From NCBI RefSeq assembly GCF_039555335.1, contig NC_092629.1:7239432-7303431 (forward strand): a stretch of 64,000 nt of DNA. The letters are read 5' to 3'. The stretch is from Amphiura filiformis (taxonomy: Eukaryota; Echinodermata; Ophiuroidea; Amphilepidida; Amphiuridae). Shown piece by piece: positions 33,180-43,628 of this stretch. A program made the position numbers and the translations under genes. Each line of letters begins with the position of its first letter. Within the stretch, counting starts at the first letter, position 1. A model generated the notes under the pieces. The model saw only the letters and a list, made by a program, of their open reading frames with translations. It was not told the origin of the DNA and searched no databases.

Positions 33180-34515
33180 GCATTAGTGGTGGTAAAACTG
33201 CCCACAAAAATTCGGCTGGAAAATTGGGCTTGGTCCACCATTAAGACACGAAAAAATGGTTCAGCCGAAAGCCCGTATGTTGACGACTTTTGGCAGAAAG
33301 GTACACCAAATAGAAGACCATGGTTCACTTGTTCTATTGTCAAATCTGTACGACGACTGAAAAGCGGCATCGCCCATCAAGAGATCCTTTTTTCTTATAC
33401 CAATCTGAGAATACTTGAATAATACCTGTTCTACGTTAGTGGTGAAGGTCAAGTTCATGTGGGTTTTAATATTAAGTTAATGAAGCGTAGCACCGTAGCA
33501 CGGCACTTTCAGGAATAGATATGAACTTTGCGTGCGTTCACTCTGTAACTTTGTAAACTAAATTTGCCCTGGCGTTGCGCTTGGATAGTTCGTTTGGGTC
33601 AGAATGAAATTGTATGGTGTAAAATTAATTGTAGAATTAAATTAATAATAAAAGTTAATAAAGGTAAACATTAGTTTTCAGTGTTGAGTGTAGTGTCATG
33701 AAATTTGAAGTAAAAATATGATTTATTATTATTTTTGTTTTTGCTATCTACTGAAGATGACATGAATATAATAATGATAAACGTGTGGCATGATGGGAAC
33801 TATATTATGCCGTGAATGTGTGCAATATACATTACAGACATGTACAGGCCGTACATGTAGGCCTATATCATGGAATGAGTATAAAAATATGAAAATATGA
33901 GTTTTAAGGATATTTTCATATCTATGCCATGGCAGATCGATGGTAAAATAATGTGTGAAAACTGTTATATTTGTAGCAGTAGTCTCGGATAATGCATACA
34001 ATATTTGGCATATACATGATGTTTTATGAACTTTTAAGTCTGTGACCTGTTTCATAAAGGGTAATTTTGCATGTAGTCGATTTCGATCCCATGGTGCAGT
34101 GCGATTGTGATCGTAGATAATCAACGTCACGTGACTGCACTTGAATGCAAACATGTAATACATCAGTACCGTACCCATTGGCGTCGCTAGCTCTTTTTCA
34201 GATGGAGGGCAATGAGTGGGGAATTGGGTCGGGCAATGCAACTTTCAGGGGGGGCAAACTTTGACGAAAATGGTCTAAAATGTACAAAAGATCCTAAAAT
34301 CGTAATATCAAGGAGTTCAGCATCTCACAGGGGGGTGGGGTGGGGGAAATGGGGGAAGACGTCTCACAGGGGGGGGGGGGGGCAGCTTACCCTCCCTTGG
34401 CTACGCTACTGTTTTAGCCTTGCGTGTATAAATGTGTAATACAATTTTAGACCTTTTCGGAAAATCCCAAAACTCTTTGGGATTGGAACCCTTATGACGT
34501 CACGTAGGCCCTATT
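33180..34515. other. Upstream flank of the lectin gene
   Basis: No gene seen. 34178-34411 resembles a hAT-like element (GGCGTCGCTAGC ... GGCTACGCTACTG ends) but I could not find a clear target duplication. Contains G runs at 34330 and 34371. Confidence 0.4.
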
Positions 34516-34692
34516 TGGCTATTCCAGTTGAAATGCATACATCCCCTATGAAAGACGTGACCTTAATATCTCACAAAGGGGGGTGTACATTTCAAATGGA
34601 ATCATCCATTCAGGTAATCACATTTGAAATTCACATTCGTTTGTGGGAGATTAAGGTCATGATTCCCATAGGGGGTGTATGGAATAGTCCAT
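34516..34692. mobile_element. Palindromic MITE of the GGCTATTCCA family
   Basis: TGGCTATTCCAGTTGAAATG ... GGTGTATGGAATAGTCCA, with ATTAAGGTCA inverted inside. Relatives lie at ~7095-7200, 9675-9745, 16140-16245, 36950-36970, 50150-50290 and 50640-50730. Confidence 0.65.
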
Positions 34693-34950
34693 TATCGATA
34701 CGCACATCTTCTTACACGCTTTTCATTTTATAAGAAATTACTTTTTACACAAGCTCAAATTTTATGTCGTAAAAAATGCCTCTTATATTTACACTTCGGG
34801 GGTTTAGGACCAGAAGGCCATATCTGTAATAGCTGCCGGCAGGTATATCATATCGTTAAATGCATACATAGAATGCAGAAATGTTCAAAATATATATATG
34901 GCAGTTGCAAATAGGAGCTTCTTGCCGAAACTTTCATCTCATAATATTGA
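34672..34950 (+). repeat. Direct repeat flanking the satellite, left copy
   Basis: It shares GAAATTAC, CTCTTA-ATTTACACTTCGG, TTAGGACCAGAAGGC, ATCTGTAATAGCTGCC and more with 36957-37210, about 80 percent by eye. Confidence 0.75.
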
Positions 34951-34984
34951 TTTACATTTAAATTTCATGAATGGCAATATTAAC

Positions 34985-36640
34985 AGTAGATAAAGCTACT
35001 GACTCAATACCAATATCAACAGTAGATAGCTACTTCATCAATACCAATATCAGCAGTATAGATAACTACTTCATCAATACCCATATCAGCAGTATAGATA
35101 GCTACTTCATCAATACCAATATCAGCAGTAGATAGCTATTTCATCAATACCAATATCAACATTATATATAGCTACTTATCCATCCAGCTGAAGGCCAAAG
35201 GCCCCCCCCCGAACACCCCATATCAGCAATATAGATATCTACTTCATCAATACCAATATCAGCAGTAGATAGCTTCTTCAATCTTTATCAATATCAACAG
35301 TAAATAGTTCATCAATACCATTATCAGCAGATATAGATAGCTCGTACTTCATCAATACTAATATCAGCAGTAGATAGCTACTTCATCAATACTAATATCA
35401 GCAGTAGATAGCTACTTCATCAATACTAATATCAGCAGTAGATAGCTACTTCATCAATACTAATATCAGCAGTAGATAGCTACTTCATCAATACTAATAT
35501 CAGCAGTAGATAGCTACTTCATCAATACTAATATCAGCAGTAGATAGCTACTTCATCAATACTAATATCAGCAGTAGATAGCTACTTCATCAATACTAAT
35601 ATCAGCAGTAGATAGCTACTTCATCAATACTAATATCAGCAGTAGATAGCTACTTCATCAATACCAATATCAGCGGTAGATAGCTACTTCATCAATACTA
35701 ATATCAGCTCAGCAGTAGATAGCTACTTCATCAATACTAATATCAGCAGTAGATAGCTACTTCATCAATACTAATATCAGCAGTAGATAGCTACTTCATC
35801 AATACTAATATCAACAGTAGATAGCTACTTCATCAATACTAATATCAGCAGTAGATAGCTACTTCATCAATACTAATATCAGCAGTAGATAGCTACTTTA
35901 TCAATACTAATATCAGCAGTAGATAGCTACTTCATCAATACTAATATCAGCAGTAGATAGCTACTTCATCAATACTAATATCAGCAGTAGATAGCTACTT
36001 CATCAATACTAATATCAGCAGTAGATAGCTACTTCATCAATACTAATATCAGCAGTAGATAGCTACTTCATCAATACCATATCAGCAGTAGATAGCTACT
36101 TCATCAATACTAATATCAGCAGTATATAGGTACTTCATTAATACTAATATCAGCAGTAGATAGCTACTTCATCAATACCATATCAGCAGTAGATAGCTAC
36201 TTCATCAATACTAATATCAGCAGTAGATAGCTACTTTATCAATACTAATATCAGCAGTAGATAGCTACTTCATCAATACTAATATCAGCAGTATATAGCT
36301 ACTTCATCAATACCATATCAGCAGTAGATAGCTACTTCATCAATACTAATATCAGCAGTATATAGCTACTTCATCAATACTAATATCAGCAGTAGATAGC
36401 TACTTCATCAACACCATATCAGCAGTAGATAGCTACTTCATCAATACTAATATCAGCAGTAGATAGCTACTTTATCAATACTAATATCAGCAGTAGATAG
36501 CTACTTCATCAATACTAATATCAGTAGTAGATAGCTACTTCATCAATACCATATCAGCAGTAGATAGCTACTTCATCAATACTAATATCAGCAGTATATA
36601 GCTACTTCATCAATACCCATATCAGCAGTAGATAGCTACT
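34985..36640 (+). repeat. 34-bp satellite array, main block
   Basis: About 48 copies of the unit GCAGTAGATAGCTACTTCAT + CAATACTAATATCA, with ATACCAATATCA and ATACCATATCA variants. Smaller runs follow at 36775-36948 and 37738-37816. Confidence 0.92.
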
Positions 36641-36772
36641 TTATTAATATTTTTTTTCTCAAATCGGGACCCATGATTAGGAACTTTTTTGCAGCGGCAC
36701 ATCTCCGTATACCTTATACGTGAGTACCCATCCCCTCGAATTGCGAGACATGTATTTTGGCCACTCTTGCCA
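36640..36772 (+). repeat. Unique flank segment, first copy
   Basis: This ~130-bp non-satellite segment is nearly identical to 48508-48642. Here it interrupts the satellite. Confidence 0.8.
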
Positions 36773-36956
36773 CTATCAATACTAATATCAGAAGTAGATA
36801 GCTACTTCATCAATACTAATATCAGCAGTAGATAGCTACTTCATCAATACCATATCAGCAATAGATAGCTACTTCATAAATACTAATATCAGCAGTAGAT
36901 AGCTACTTCATCAATACTAATATCAGCAGTAGATAGCTACTTCATCATTTCAACTG

Positions 36957-37210
36957 GAATAGCCCATTATAGATACGCATAATTATATGATTTTCATTTT
37001 ATCAGAAATTACATTTTACACATGCTCACAATTAAAAAAATGCCTCTTACATTTACACTTCGGTGGATTAGGACCAGAAGGCACTATCTGTAATAGCTGC
37101 CCTGGTGTCATATTGTTAAATATAATATAGAATGCAGAAATTATCAAAATATATAGGGCAGCTATTGCAGCTAGGACCTTCTTGCCCTTAACCCTCATCT
37201 CATACAGAAT
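36957..37210 (+). repeat. Direct repeat flanking the satellite, right copy
   Basis: Counterpart of 34672-34950 in the same orientation, bracketing the main satellite block. Confidence 0.75.
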
Positions 37211-37841
37211 TACCATAGCATCCATTAAGTAGGATTGTTGATACTTCATAAATTTTATATGGCAGCTATCGCTTGCGGATACGCGTTAATTGTTACCGTA
37301 CTATCACTTGACGTTGCTTAGCATGTTTCCCCTGGGATTTGTACTAAAGAAGAAACTAAGTCATAAAAAGCTTTTATCTGCAGTGTCACACAACAAAATC
37401 TACATGTATACCTGGGTTGTAAGATGTGCTCTGAACTGGACTTAATTTCATATAGTATGTTACCTTTTTTGGTAGGCTTCTTGCTTCCCATTAAAGCACA
37501 AACCAAACACTAAAAGCTTTTATATTGTATCAATAATAAAACAATTATATTTAATTTGGTAGCAACCTGGATCATAAGACGTGCTCTGAACTGGATTTAA
37601 TTTCAGAAAATATAAAGCAAAATAAATATTTTTAGTCATTCTCTTCATAATACAAAAATAGGTTAAAAATCTTCTTTATTTTTGGCGAACTCTCAACTCG
37701 ATGAATTTTAAAAGTGAATAAATAAATTCTAATATTAGCAGTAGATAGCTATTTCATCAATACCAATATCAGCAGTAGATAGCTACTCTATTAATACCAA
37801 TATCAGCAGTAGATATATACAGATTTGACATTAACCGCTGA

Positions 37842-38606
37842 GTGCACCAAATCCGCGTAACTGCGGAGTAAGCTACTATTTAGTAAGTCATGATAGAGTC
37901 AAAGTCCCATTACTTTATGCGTTTATATTATGCCTTACAAATTTATGACAAGGGACCGTTCACAAACACTTGTTAGGGGGCTTGATGCAAACAATTTCAT
38001 TGCGAAAATTTTTCGGGGGCCCCTTTTGAGATCTCACAAATTTCAGGGCCCCCTTTTTTGACATGAAAATTATGGGTCAACCCATAGAAAAGCATATAAA
38101 TTCAATTTTCCCAGGAAAAAATACCCACCAATTTTTTTTCTATCCCCCTCCTACAACTGACCCTGATACGCGACTGAACACGTAAACTGCTTTGACCCCG
38201 AAAGGATTTGTACAAAAACTACACTGCTGAGTCCCCCACCCCCGGCGTGTTACCCCTTCTGTCATGGTGTGACAAAATAGATATCATAATCATAAACCTA
38301 TAGGCCTACTACTACAAAGTACGCTAAATACACTGATATGGTATTTTGTCACCGGGGTATTTAGTGACATAACACTGCCTATTGTTGAAATTAAATAACA
38401 ATTGACCGCGTGGTTAAAAACGTGATATTAAAGGTGCTGATTGTGATTTACTGCTCCATTAATGAAGATACTAAAAAGTAGTTACTCGCCAGATACGCTT
38501 CAGCGCAAGTCCCAAAAATACTAGTTTAGTAAGATACGCGGCAGTTGCAGAGTAGTTACTAAAGAAGTAAGCTACTAAACTAGTAAGTTACGCGGATTTG
38601 GTGCAC
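37842..38606. mobile_element. 0.76-kb TIR element
   Basis: A 21-bp inverted repeat (GTGCACCAAATCCGCGTAACT) lies at 37842-37862 and 38586-38606. AGTAAGCTACTA words recur inside both ends. No coding frame. Confidence 0.68.
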
Positions 38607-39019
38607 CATTTTGTTGCAAAATCCCAAGAATAGACTGGAAGGGGTCGGCATAAACCGCACGGGCTAAATATTAATTAAGGTGTGCCTGGAGATGGTATAA
38701 CATAATTGTTTGATATGAAAATATGCTTTCCATGAGTTTACATTATGGTGCTCATTAATGTAGTGAATTTGCCTAAAATGGCGGATTTAAGGAGGCTGAT
38801 TTTGAACTTTTGGGGGACAGAATTTCGGACTTTATGCAAAACTTTTTTGTTATTATAATATATTGGGGTTTGAGGTGACATTTCCTAAGCTTCGTCAGCA
38901 ATTTTCTCATCGTGTCGTTTGACGATCGCCTTTAGGCGTGAAACTCAAAGTAACGACTTATATTCCTGAAGTTCTAAACTTTAAATTTTTATACGCTCTC
39001 CCTTTTTGGGATAGAGCAT

Positions 39020-39375
39020 CATTGTTGCCGGATGTTAATATAATGTCATAATCACGTTGTCTCGAGGTATAAAGCACATGGTTAAAACGTGGTTTAAATG
39101 TCATGGTCTGACCCCGATACAACGTAATCTACGGACGTCATAATTACGTTAATTTGTGAACTCGTATTCGTGCTGTGATTTTCGGACGTTGATATAACGT
39201 CATAGTGACGTTGTTTCGACGTCATAATAACGTTACATTAACGTTCGCGAATAACGTTTTCATGACACGAATACGAGTTCACAGATTTACGTACTTACAA
39301 CGTCCATATATTACGTTTGTACGACTTTATAATTATATAACTTTTAGACAACGTTGTAACAACGAAAAATGTTAG
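39020..39375. mobile_element. CpG-rich inverted-repeat element with AACGTCATA motifs
   Basis: GTGAACTCGTATTCGT (about 39157) and its complement (about 39276) bracket a core rich in TAACGTCATA, GACGTCATAAT and similar words. The stretch contrasts with the AT-rich, CpG-poor surroundings. Confidence 0.55.
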
Positions 39376-39377
39376 CT

Positions 39378-39752
39378 GGGCAGTAAATAGCTACTTCATC
39401 AATACCTATATCAGCAGTAGAAATAGGACCTAAAGCTACCTCATCAATACTCATATCAGCAGTAGATACCTACGTCATCAATACTGATATCAGCAGTAGA
39501 TAGCTACTTCAACAATACTCATATCAGCAGTAGATACATACTTCATCAATGCCCATGTCACCAGTAGATACCTACCTCATCAATACCCATATCAGCAGTA
39601 GATAGTTACTTCATCAATACCCATATCAGCAGTAGATAGCTACGTTATCAATACCCATATCAGCAGTAGATACCTACTGCATCAATACCCATATCAACAG
39701 TAGATAAAGTTTAGTTACTTCATCAATACCCATATCAGCAGGAGATAGATAG
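39378..39752 (+). repeat. 34-bp satellite, block before LINE B
   Basis: Units of the CAATACCCATATCA variant with spacing irregularities, including TAGAAATAGGACCTAAAGC and AGATAAAGTTTAGTTAC insertions. The same irregularities recur at 47283-47330 and 47797-47810, showing a higher-order repeat. Confidence 0.88.
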
Positions 39753-40073
39753 TTTCCGGTGGCGCTCTACTAGATCAGCTGCACTTTCACTTCGCTCCGA
39801 TTATACAAGCATTTCCCTGCAGTTTAAACTATTTTGTGGACAATATTATAACTTTTTATGAACTTGTGAGTAATATGTGACCAGTTTCAACTTCTTTGTG
39901 ATAATTTTGAATTGCGTCTTGTCTAGTATTTTTCGACATTTTCTTCGGTTCGTTCATCACTGTATTTACGTACTGTTGAATTCGTCAGCCATGTACTGTA
40001 GGCCTACTTAGTGTTTTTCATGATGTGTCGTCTAACATAGACATACCTTAGACATACCTTAGATGCCACACCT

Positions 40074-43000
40074 TCACCTTCTTCTGAGATGATAATAGTG
40101 TGGCAGGGGTTTGGGGGCTTTTTGCCCATTAAAACCCAATTTGCTTAGTTCCTGCTTAAAGCAGAGGAGTGTGGGCGATTGAATAGCACTTTCAGGCAAT
40201 TTGTTCCAATTTTCCACCACTCTTTGACTGTAGAAATACTTCCTTGTATCTAGTCTTGATCTTGATTTGGCCAGTTTTTGGGAGTGTCCTCTGGTGCCCT
40301 GGTAGTCCGCTTTCTGGAAAAGGGTATCTGGATTGATCCTGTCGATTTGATTCATGATTCTGTATGTTTGGATGATGTCCCCTCTTTCCCTTCTCTTCTC
40401 CATTGTGGTGAGGTTGAGCCTCCTCAGTCGTTCTTCGTATGTAAGATGCTGGATACTCGGGATGAGCTTGGTTGCTCTTGCCTGCACCTTTTCGATGACC
40501 TTCTTGTCCTTTTCCATGTGCGGGCTCCATGCTTGCATAGCATAGTCCAGGTGTGGTCTAACCAGAGACTTGAAGAGTTTCAATATGATGTCACGGCTTC
40601 TGAAGGCGAAGTTTCTTTTAATGAGGCCTAATGCTCTGTTCCCTTTCTTGGCTGCAGTAGCACATTGCGAGGATACCTTCAGTGTGTTGCTAATCAGCAC
40701 TCCCAAATCCTTTTCTTCTTTTGTTTCTTTCAGTTCTGTTTTTTCTTTTTTTTTTTTGTTGTGCTGGTTCTGATGCCCAAAGTGCATAACGGCACATTTG
40801 TCTGCGTTATACCTCATCTGCCATGTTTCTGCCCAGACTTGCAGGTGGTTTATGTCTTCTTGCATATTCTTTATGTCTTCATCTGTTGCCACTGGATTTG
40901 CTAACTTTGTATCATCTGCAAACTTGCTCACTGTAGCTAATGTGCTAATATTGCTCTCCATGTCGTTCATATATATCAGGAAGCAGAGGGGTCCTAATAC
41001 TGATCCTTGAACCACCGAACTTGTCACCTCTTTCCATTCCGACTCTGCTCCTTGCATAACTACTTTCTGCTTCCGATCTGTCAACCATGCCTCAATCCAA
41101 TACAACAGCTTGCCTTCAATGCCATGAGCTTTAATCTTTTCTACTAGTCTTCTATGTGGTACTGTGTCAAAAGCCTTGGCCAGGTCTAGATACACAACGT
41201 CTACTGGGATGCCTTCGTCTACTGTCTTGGTGATGACTTCCAAGTACTCAATAAGATTTGTAGTGCAAGACTTCCCCTTTCTGAATCCGTGCTGAGTGTC
41301 ATGGATGAGATTATGCTTATCGAGATGCTCTGTTATATGGTCTTTGATGATACTTTCCAGGACTTTGCCAATTACTGAAGTGAGGCTGATAGGTCTGTAG
41401 TTCCCTGTTTTGGATCTTGAACCCTTCTTAAAGAGTGGTATGATATGCGCGATTCTCCAGTCTGCAGGAACAATGCCTTCTGCTAATGACTTGTTGAAGA
41501 TATACGCCAATGGGGTACACAGTTCCTCAGCACATTCTTTCAGTACCGAAGGGTGAATTTGATCTGGGCCAGCTGCTTTGGAAGAATCAAGTCCTTTCAG
41601 CTTTTCTTTGACACAGTCATTGGTAATTACAAATTTTTCAAGTTTCTCTTCTTCTGGTCCTGTGTAAATAGTTTCTGGTTCAGGTACATTCTGGTTCTCC
41701 ACTGTAAAGACTGAAGCAAAAAAGTCATTCAATGCTTCTGCTGTGGGCTGCCCTGGTGGTATTGTTTCTCCAGTGTCGGTTTTCAGTGGACCAACAGCGT
41801 CCTTTACTTTCTGTTTGGATCTCACGTAGGCGTAGAAGCTTTTAGAATCCTGCTTTATATTCTCTGCTAATTTCCTCTCAAAGTCTCTCTTTGCCTGTCT
41901 TACTTCATACTTAGCTTCTTTCTGGCATTTCTTGTAGTGCTCCAAGTTTCTACTAGTCTTTCTCTTCTGATATCTTTTCCAGGCTCTTTGTTTCCTGCGA
42001 ACAAGTTTCTGTGCTTTCTTGGTCAGCCACAGCGGCTTCTTTTTATTTCTTTGGATCTTCATTGGAACATGATCATGTATTACATTGTGCAATTGTTCTT
42101 TGGTATAGTTCCAAGCTTGTTCTGCTGATCTTGTTTCCAAATCTTCAGTCCACTTTATTTGGCTCAGTTTGGCTTTCATTTGGTCAAAATTGGCATTTCT
42201 AAAGTCTCTCTTTGGCGGTGATTTCACTGGTTCGACAAGGTAATTTGTATCCCAAATCAACATGCAGTGGTCGCTTGTGCCTAGGTGGGCTACAACTTGC
42301 ACATCGTCAACCATATCTGGGTTTGAGGTTATCACCAGGTCGATCAAGGAATTCAGTCTAGTTGGCTTTGTAACATGTTGGGTCCATAAGTTGTCCAGGA
42401 TAACATCCATGAAGGCTTCTGCTCTTCCTGATCCAGCTTGCATGATTTCCCAGTTAATTTCTCGGTAGTTGAAGTCACCAATAACCATGATGTCTTTTTT
42501 CTCGTCTTTGAGGCTCTTTAATACCTGGTTCAGGCTATCATTTTGCTCATTGGTGTTGTATTGACTCCTATACATGATCCCCAGTAGCATATCAGCTTCC
42601 GTGCTTGGACATGAGATGTCACACCATAATGCATCCTCATACTCCGCTAAAGCTGCATCTTCTCTCACCTGTACTTCAATACCATCCTTTGTATACAGTA
42701 GTATACCACCATGTCCTTTGTACTGTCTGTCTAGTCTGGTAGTCTGGTAGCCAGGTATTTGAAGCTCTGAATTTGCAATATCTTGGTGAAGCCATGTCTC
42801 TACAATGCCTACTATATCTGGATCTTCTTCTTCAATGTGATATCTCAAATCGTCTCTCTTATTTGTAATACTTTGTGCGTTGCAGAAGGTGCATTTTAAC
42901 TTCTTTCTTGTGCCATCCGCTGGTTGGTTACTTATCCTACCAGTCTTTGGATTTCTGGCTGTACTGTTTTTTCTCTTGGCTGCTGGTCGTTTCCTTGTCT

Positions 43001-43112
43001 CACCAGGTTTTTGGCCATCAAAACAATGTCTGTCTGCATCCACTGGTCGGTTTTCTTTCCTTCCAGTCTCTTGGTATGCATCAACAATTTTTTCTTCAAT
43101 GTCTGTCTGCAA
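40074..43112 (-). CDS. LINE A ORF2: AP endonuclease and reverse transcriptase (1012 aa)
   Basis: The open frame has no internal stop. The N-terminal part is an APE-type endonuclease: NAQSI near residue 78, DIVGIVETWL near 105, GDFNYREINWE, and TSDHCMLIWD at its end. The reverse transcriptase follows, with NYRPISLTSV, VVYLDLAKAFDTVPH (catalytic Asp), KFADDTKLA (catalytic Asp pair) and DLGVLISNTLK. The C-terminal region has YAMQAWSPH and the RATKLI and RRERGDIIQTY blocks usual in CR1/Rex-type elements. One oddity is the B' motif SSVVQGSVLGP, which normally reads GxPQG. The intact frame suggests recent activity. The first codon listed is TTG, and the true start may lie a little upstream or downstream. 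Confidence 0.88.
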   Translation of the reverse strand: MQTDIEEKIVDAYQETGRKENRPVDADRHCFDGQKPGETRKRPAAKRKNSTARNPKTGRISNQPADGTRKKLKCTFCNAQSITNKRDDLRYHIEEEDPDIVGIVETWLHQDIANSELQIPGYQTTRLDRQYKGHGGILLYTKDGIEVQVREDAALAEYEDALWCDISCPSTEADMLLGIMYRSQYNTNEQNDSLNQVLKSLKDEKKDIMVIGDFNYREINWEIMQAGSGRAEAFMDVILDNLWTQHVTKPTRLNSLIDLVITSNPDMVDDVQVVAHLGTSDHCMLIWDTNYLVEPVKSPPKRDFRNANFDQMKAKLSQIKWTEDLETRSAEQAWNYTKEQLHNVIHDHVPMKIQRNKKKPLWLTKKAQKLVRRKQRAWKRYQKRKTSRNLEHYKKCQKEAKYEVRQAKRDFERKLAENIKQDSKSFYAYVRSKQKVKDAVGPLKTDTGETIPPGQPTAEALNDFFASVFTVENQNVPEPETIYTGPEEEKLEKFVITNDCVKEKLKGLDSSKAAGPDQIHPSVLKECAEELCTPLAYIFNKSLAEGIVPADWRIAHIIPLFKKGSRSKTGNYRPISLTSVIGKVLESIIKDHITEHLDKHNLIHDTQHGFRKGKSCTTNLIEYLEVITKTVDEGIPVDVVYLDLAKAFDTVPHRRLVEKIKAHGIEGKLLYWIEAWLTDRKQKVVMQGAESEWKEVTSSVVQGSVLGPLCFLIYMNDMESNISTLATVSKFADDTKLANPVATDEDIKNMQEDINHLQVWAETWQMRYNADKCAVMHFGHQNQHNKKKKEKTELKETKEEKDLGVLISNTLKVSSQCATAAKKGNRALGLIKRNFAFRSRDIILKLFKSLVRPHLDYAMQAWSPHMEKDKKVIEKVQARATKLIPSIQHLTYEERLRRLNLTTMEKRRERGDIIQTYRIMNQIDRINPDTLFQKADYQGTRGHSQKLAKSRSRLDTRKYFYSQRVVENWNKLPESAIQSPTLLCFKQELSKLGFNGQKAPKPLPHYYHLRRR

Positions 43113-43222
43113 ATTCTCTTCAAGGTGGTTTTCCTCTGAAGACTCTGGTTCTTGCAGGCCAGTAGAAGTTTGGTGCTTGGTGCTAATTTGTGCGCTATTT
43201 ACATAGTTCTTGTCTTGTTGAC

Positions 43223-43610
43223 CTACTGTTCTTCTTGTGAGGGAGGAGGTCTGACTGTGACAATTTTCCCCCTCACTATCCTCAAGTTTTTTTCACCCTC
43301 CGCTTTACGCTGCCTAAGTTCTTGACGTAGCTCTGCCTCTTTTTTCCTCTGTTCATACGTCAGATCTGGTTTCAAGTACACATCGTTGTACACTTCATCG
43401 TTGTGCAAATTTTTGGCATTGGTAAGAGCTGTGTGCTTTGCCGTTTTGTTTTTCATTTGTACTTTTACGAGACAGCCTTTTTCAGTGGATATTACATCAG
43501 TTTTCACTATGTCATTTGGACTTACTTCAAGCTTACTCTGGAAAAGTTCTTTAACGTTTTTCAACATTAAAGAATATTCGAAGGACACCTTGTTGTCTAT
43601 CCGAAAAGGT
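43223..43610 (-). pseudogene. LINE A ORF1, C-terminal part only
   Basis: The frame contains LKPDLTYEQRKKEAELRQE and a basic, Glu-rich helix, then NLRIVRGKIV, a block found near the end of ORF1 proteins of several CR1/L2-like LINEs. The N-terminus is cut off at the junction with LINE B near 43610-43650, so the element is 5' truncated. The few residues read across the junction (antisense to LINE B) are not real. Confidence 0.6.
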
Positions 43611-43628
43611 GTGATAAACACTATTGAA

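Larger units (their letters stand above)
40034..43620 (-). mobile_element. LINE A: CR1-like non-LTR retrotransposon, nearly full length, nested in LINE B
   Basis: Minus-strand element with an ORF1 remnant (43223-~43610), a complete EN-RT frame (40074-43112) and a 3' end made of an 11-base direct repeat (TCTAAGGTATG, about two copies near 40036-40064), as in CR1-type tails. Its 5' border near 43610-43640 is where the plus-strand LINE B coding sequence resumes, so LINE A sits inside LINE B. I could not define target duplications at the borders. Confidence 0.8.

Noticed and set aside
34985..36640. CRISPR-like array of 34-bp repeats
   Set aside because: Units are contiguous without unique spacers, and the context is eukaryotic. 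It is a satellite.
40278..40631. Plus-strand frames over LINE A
   Set aside because: Antisense shadows of the minus-strand reverse transcriptase.
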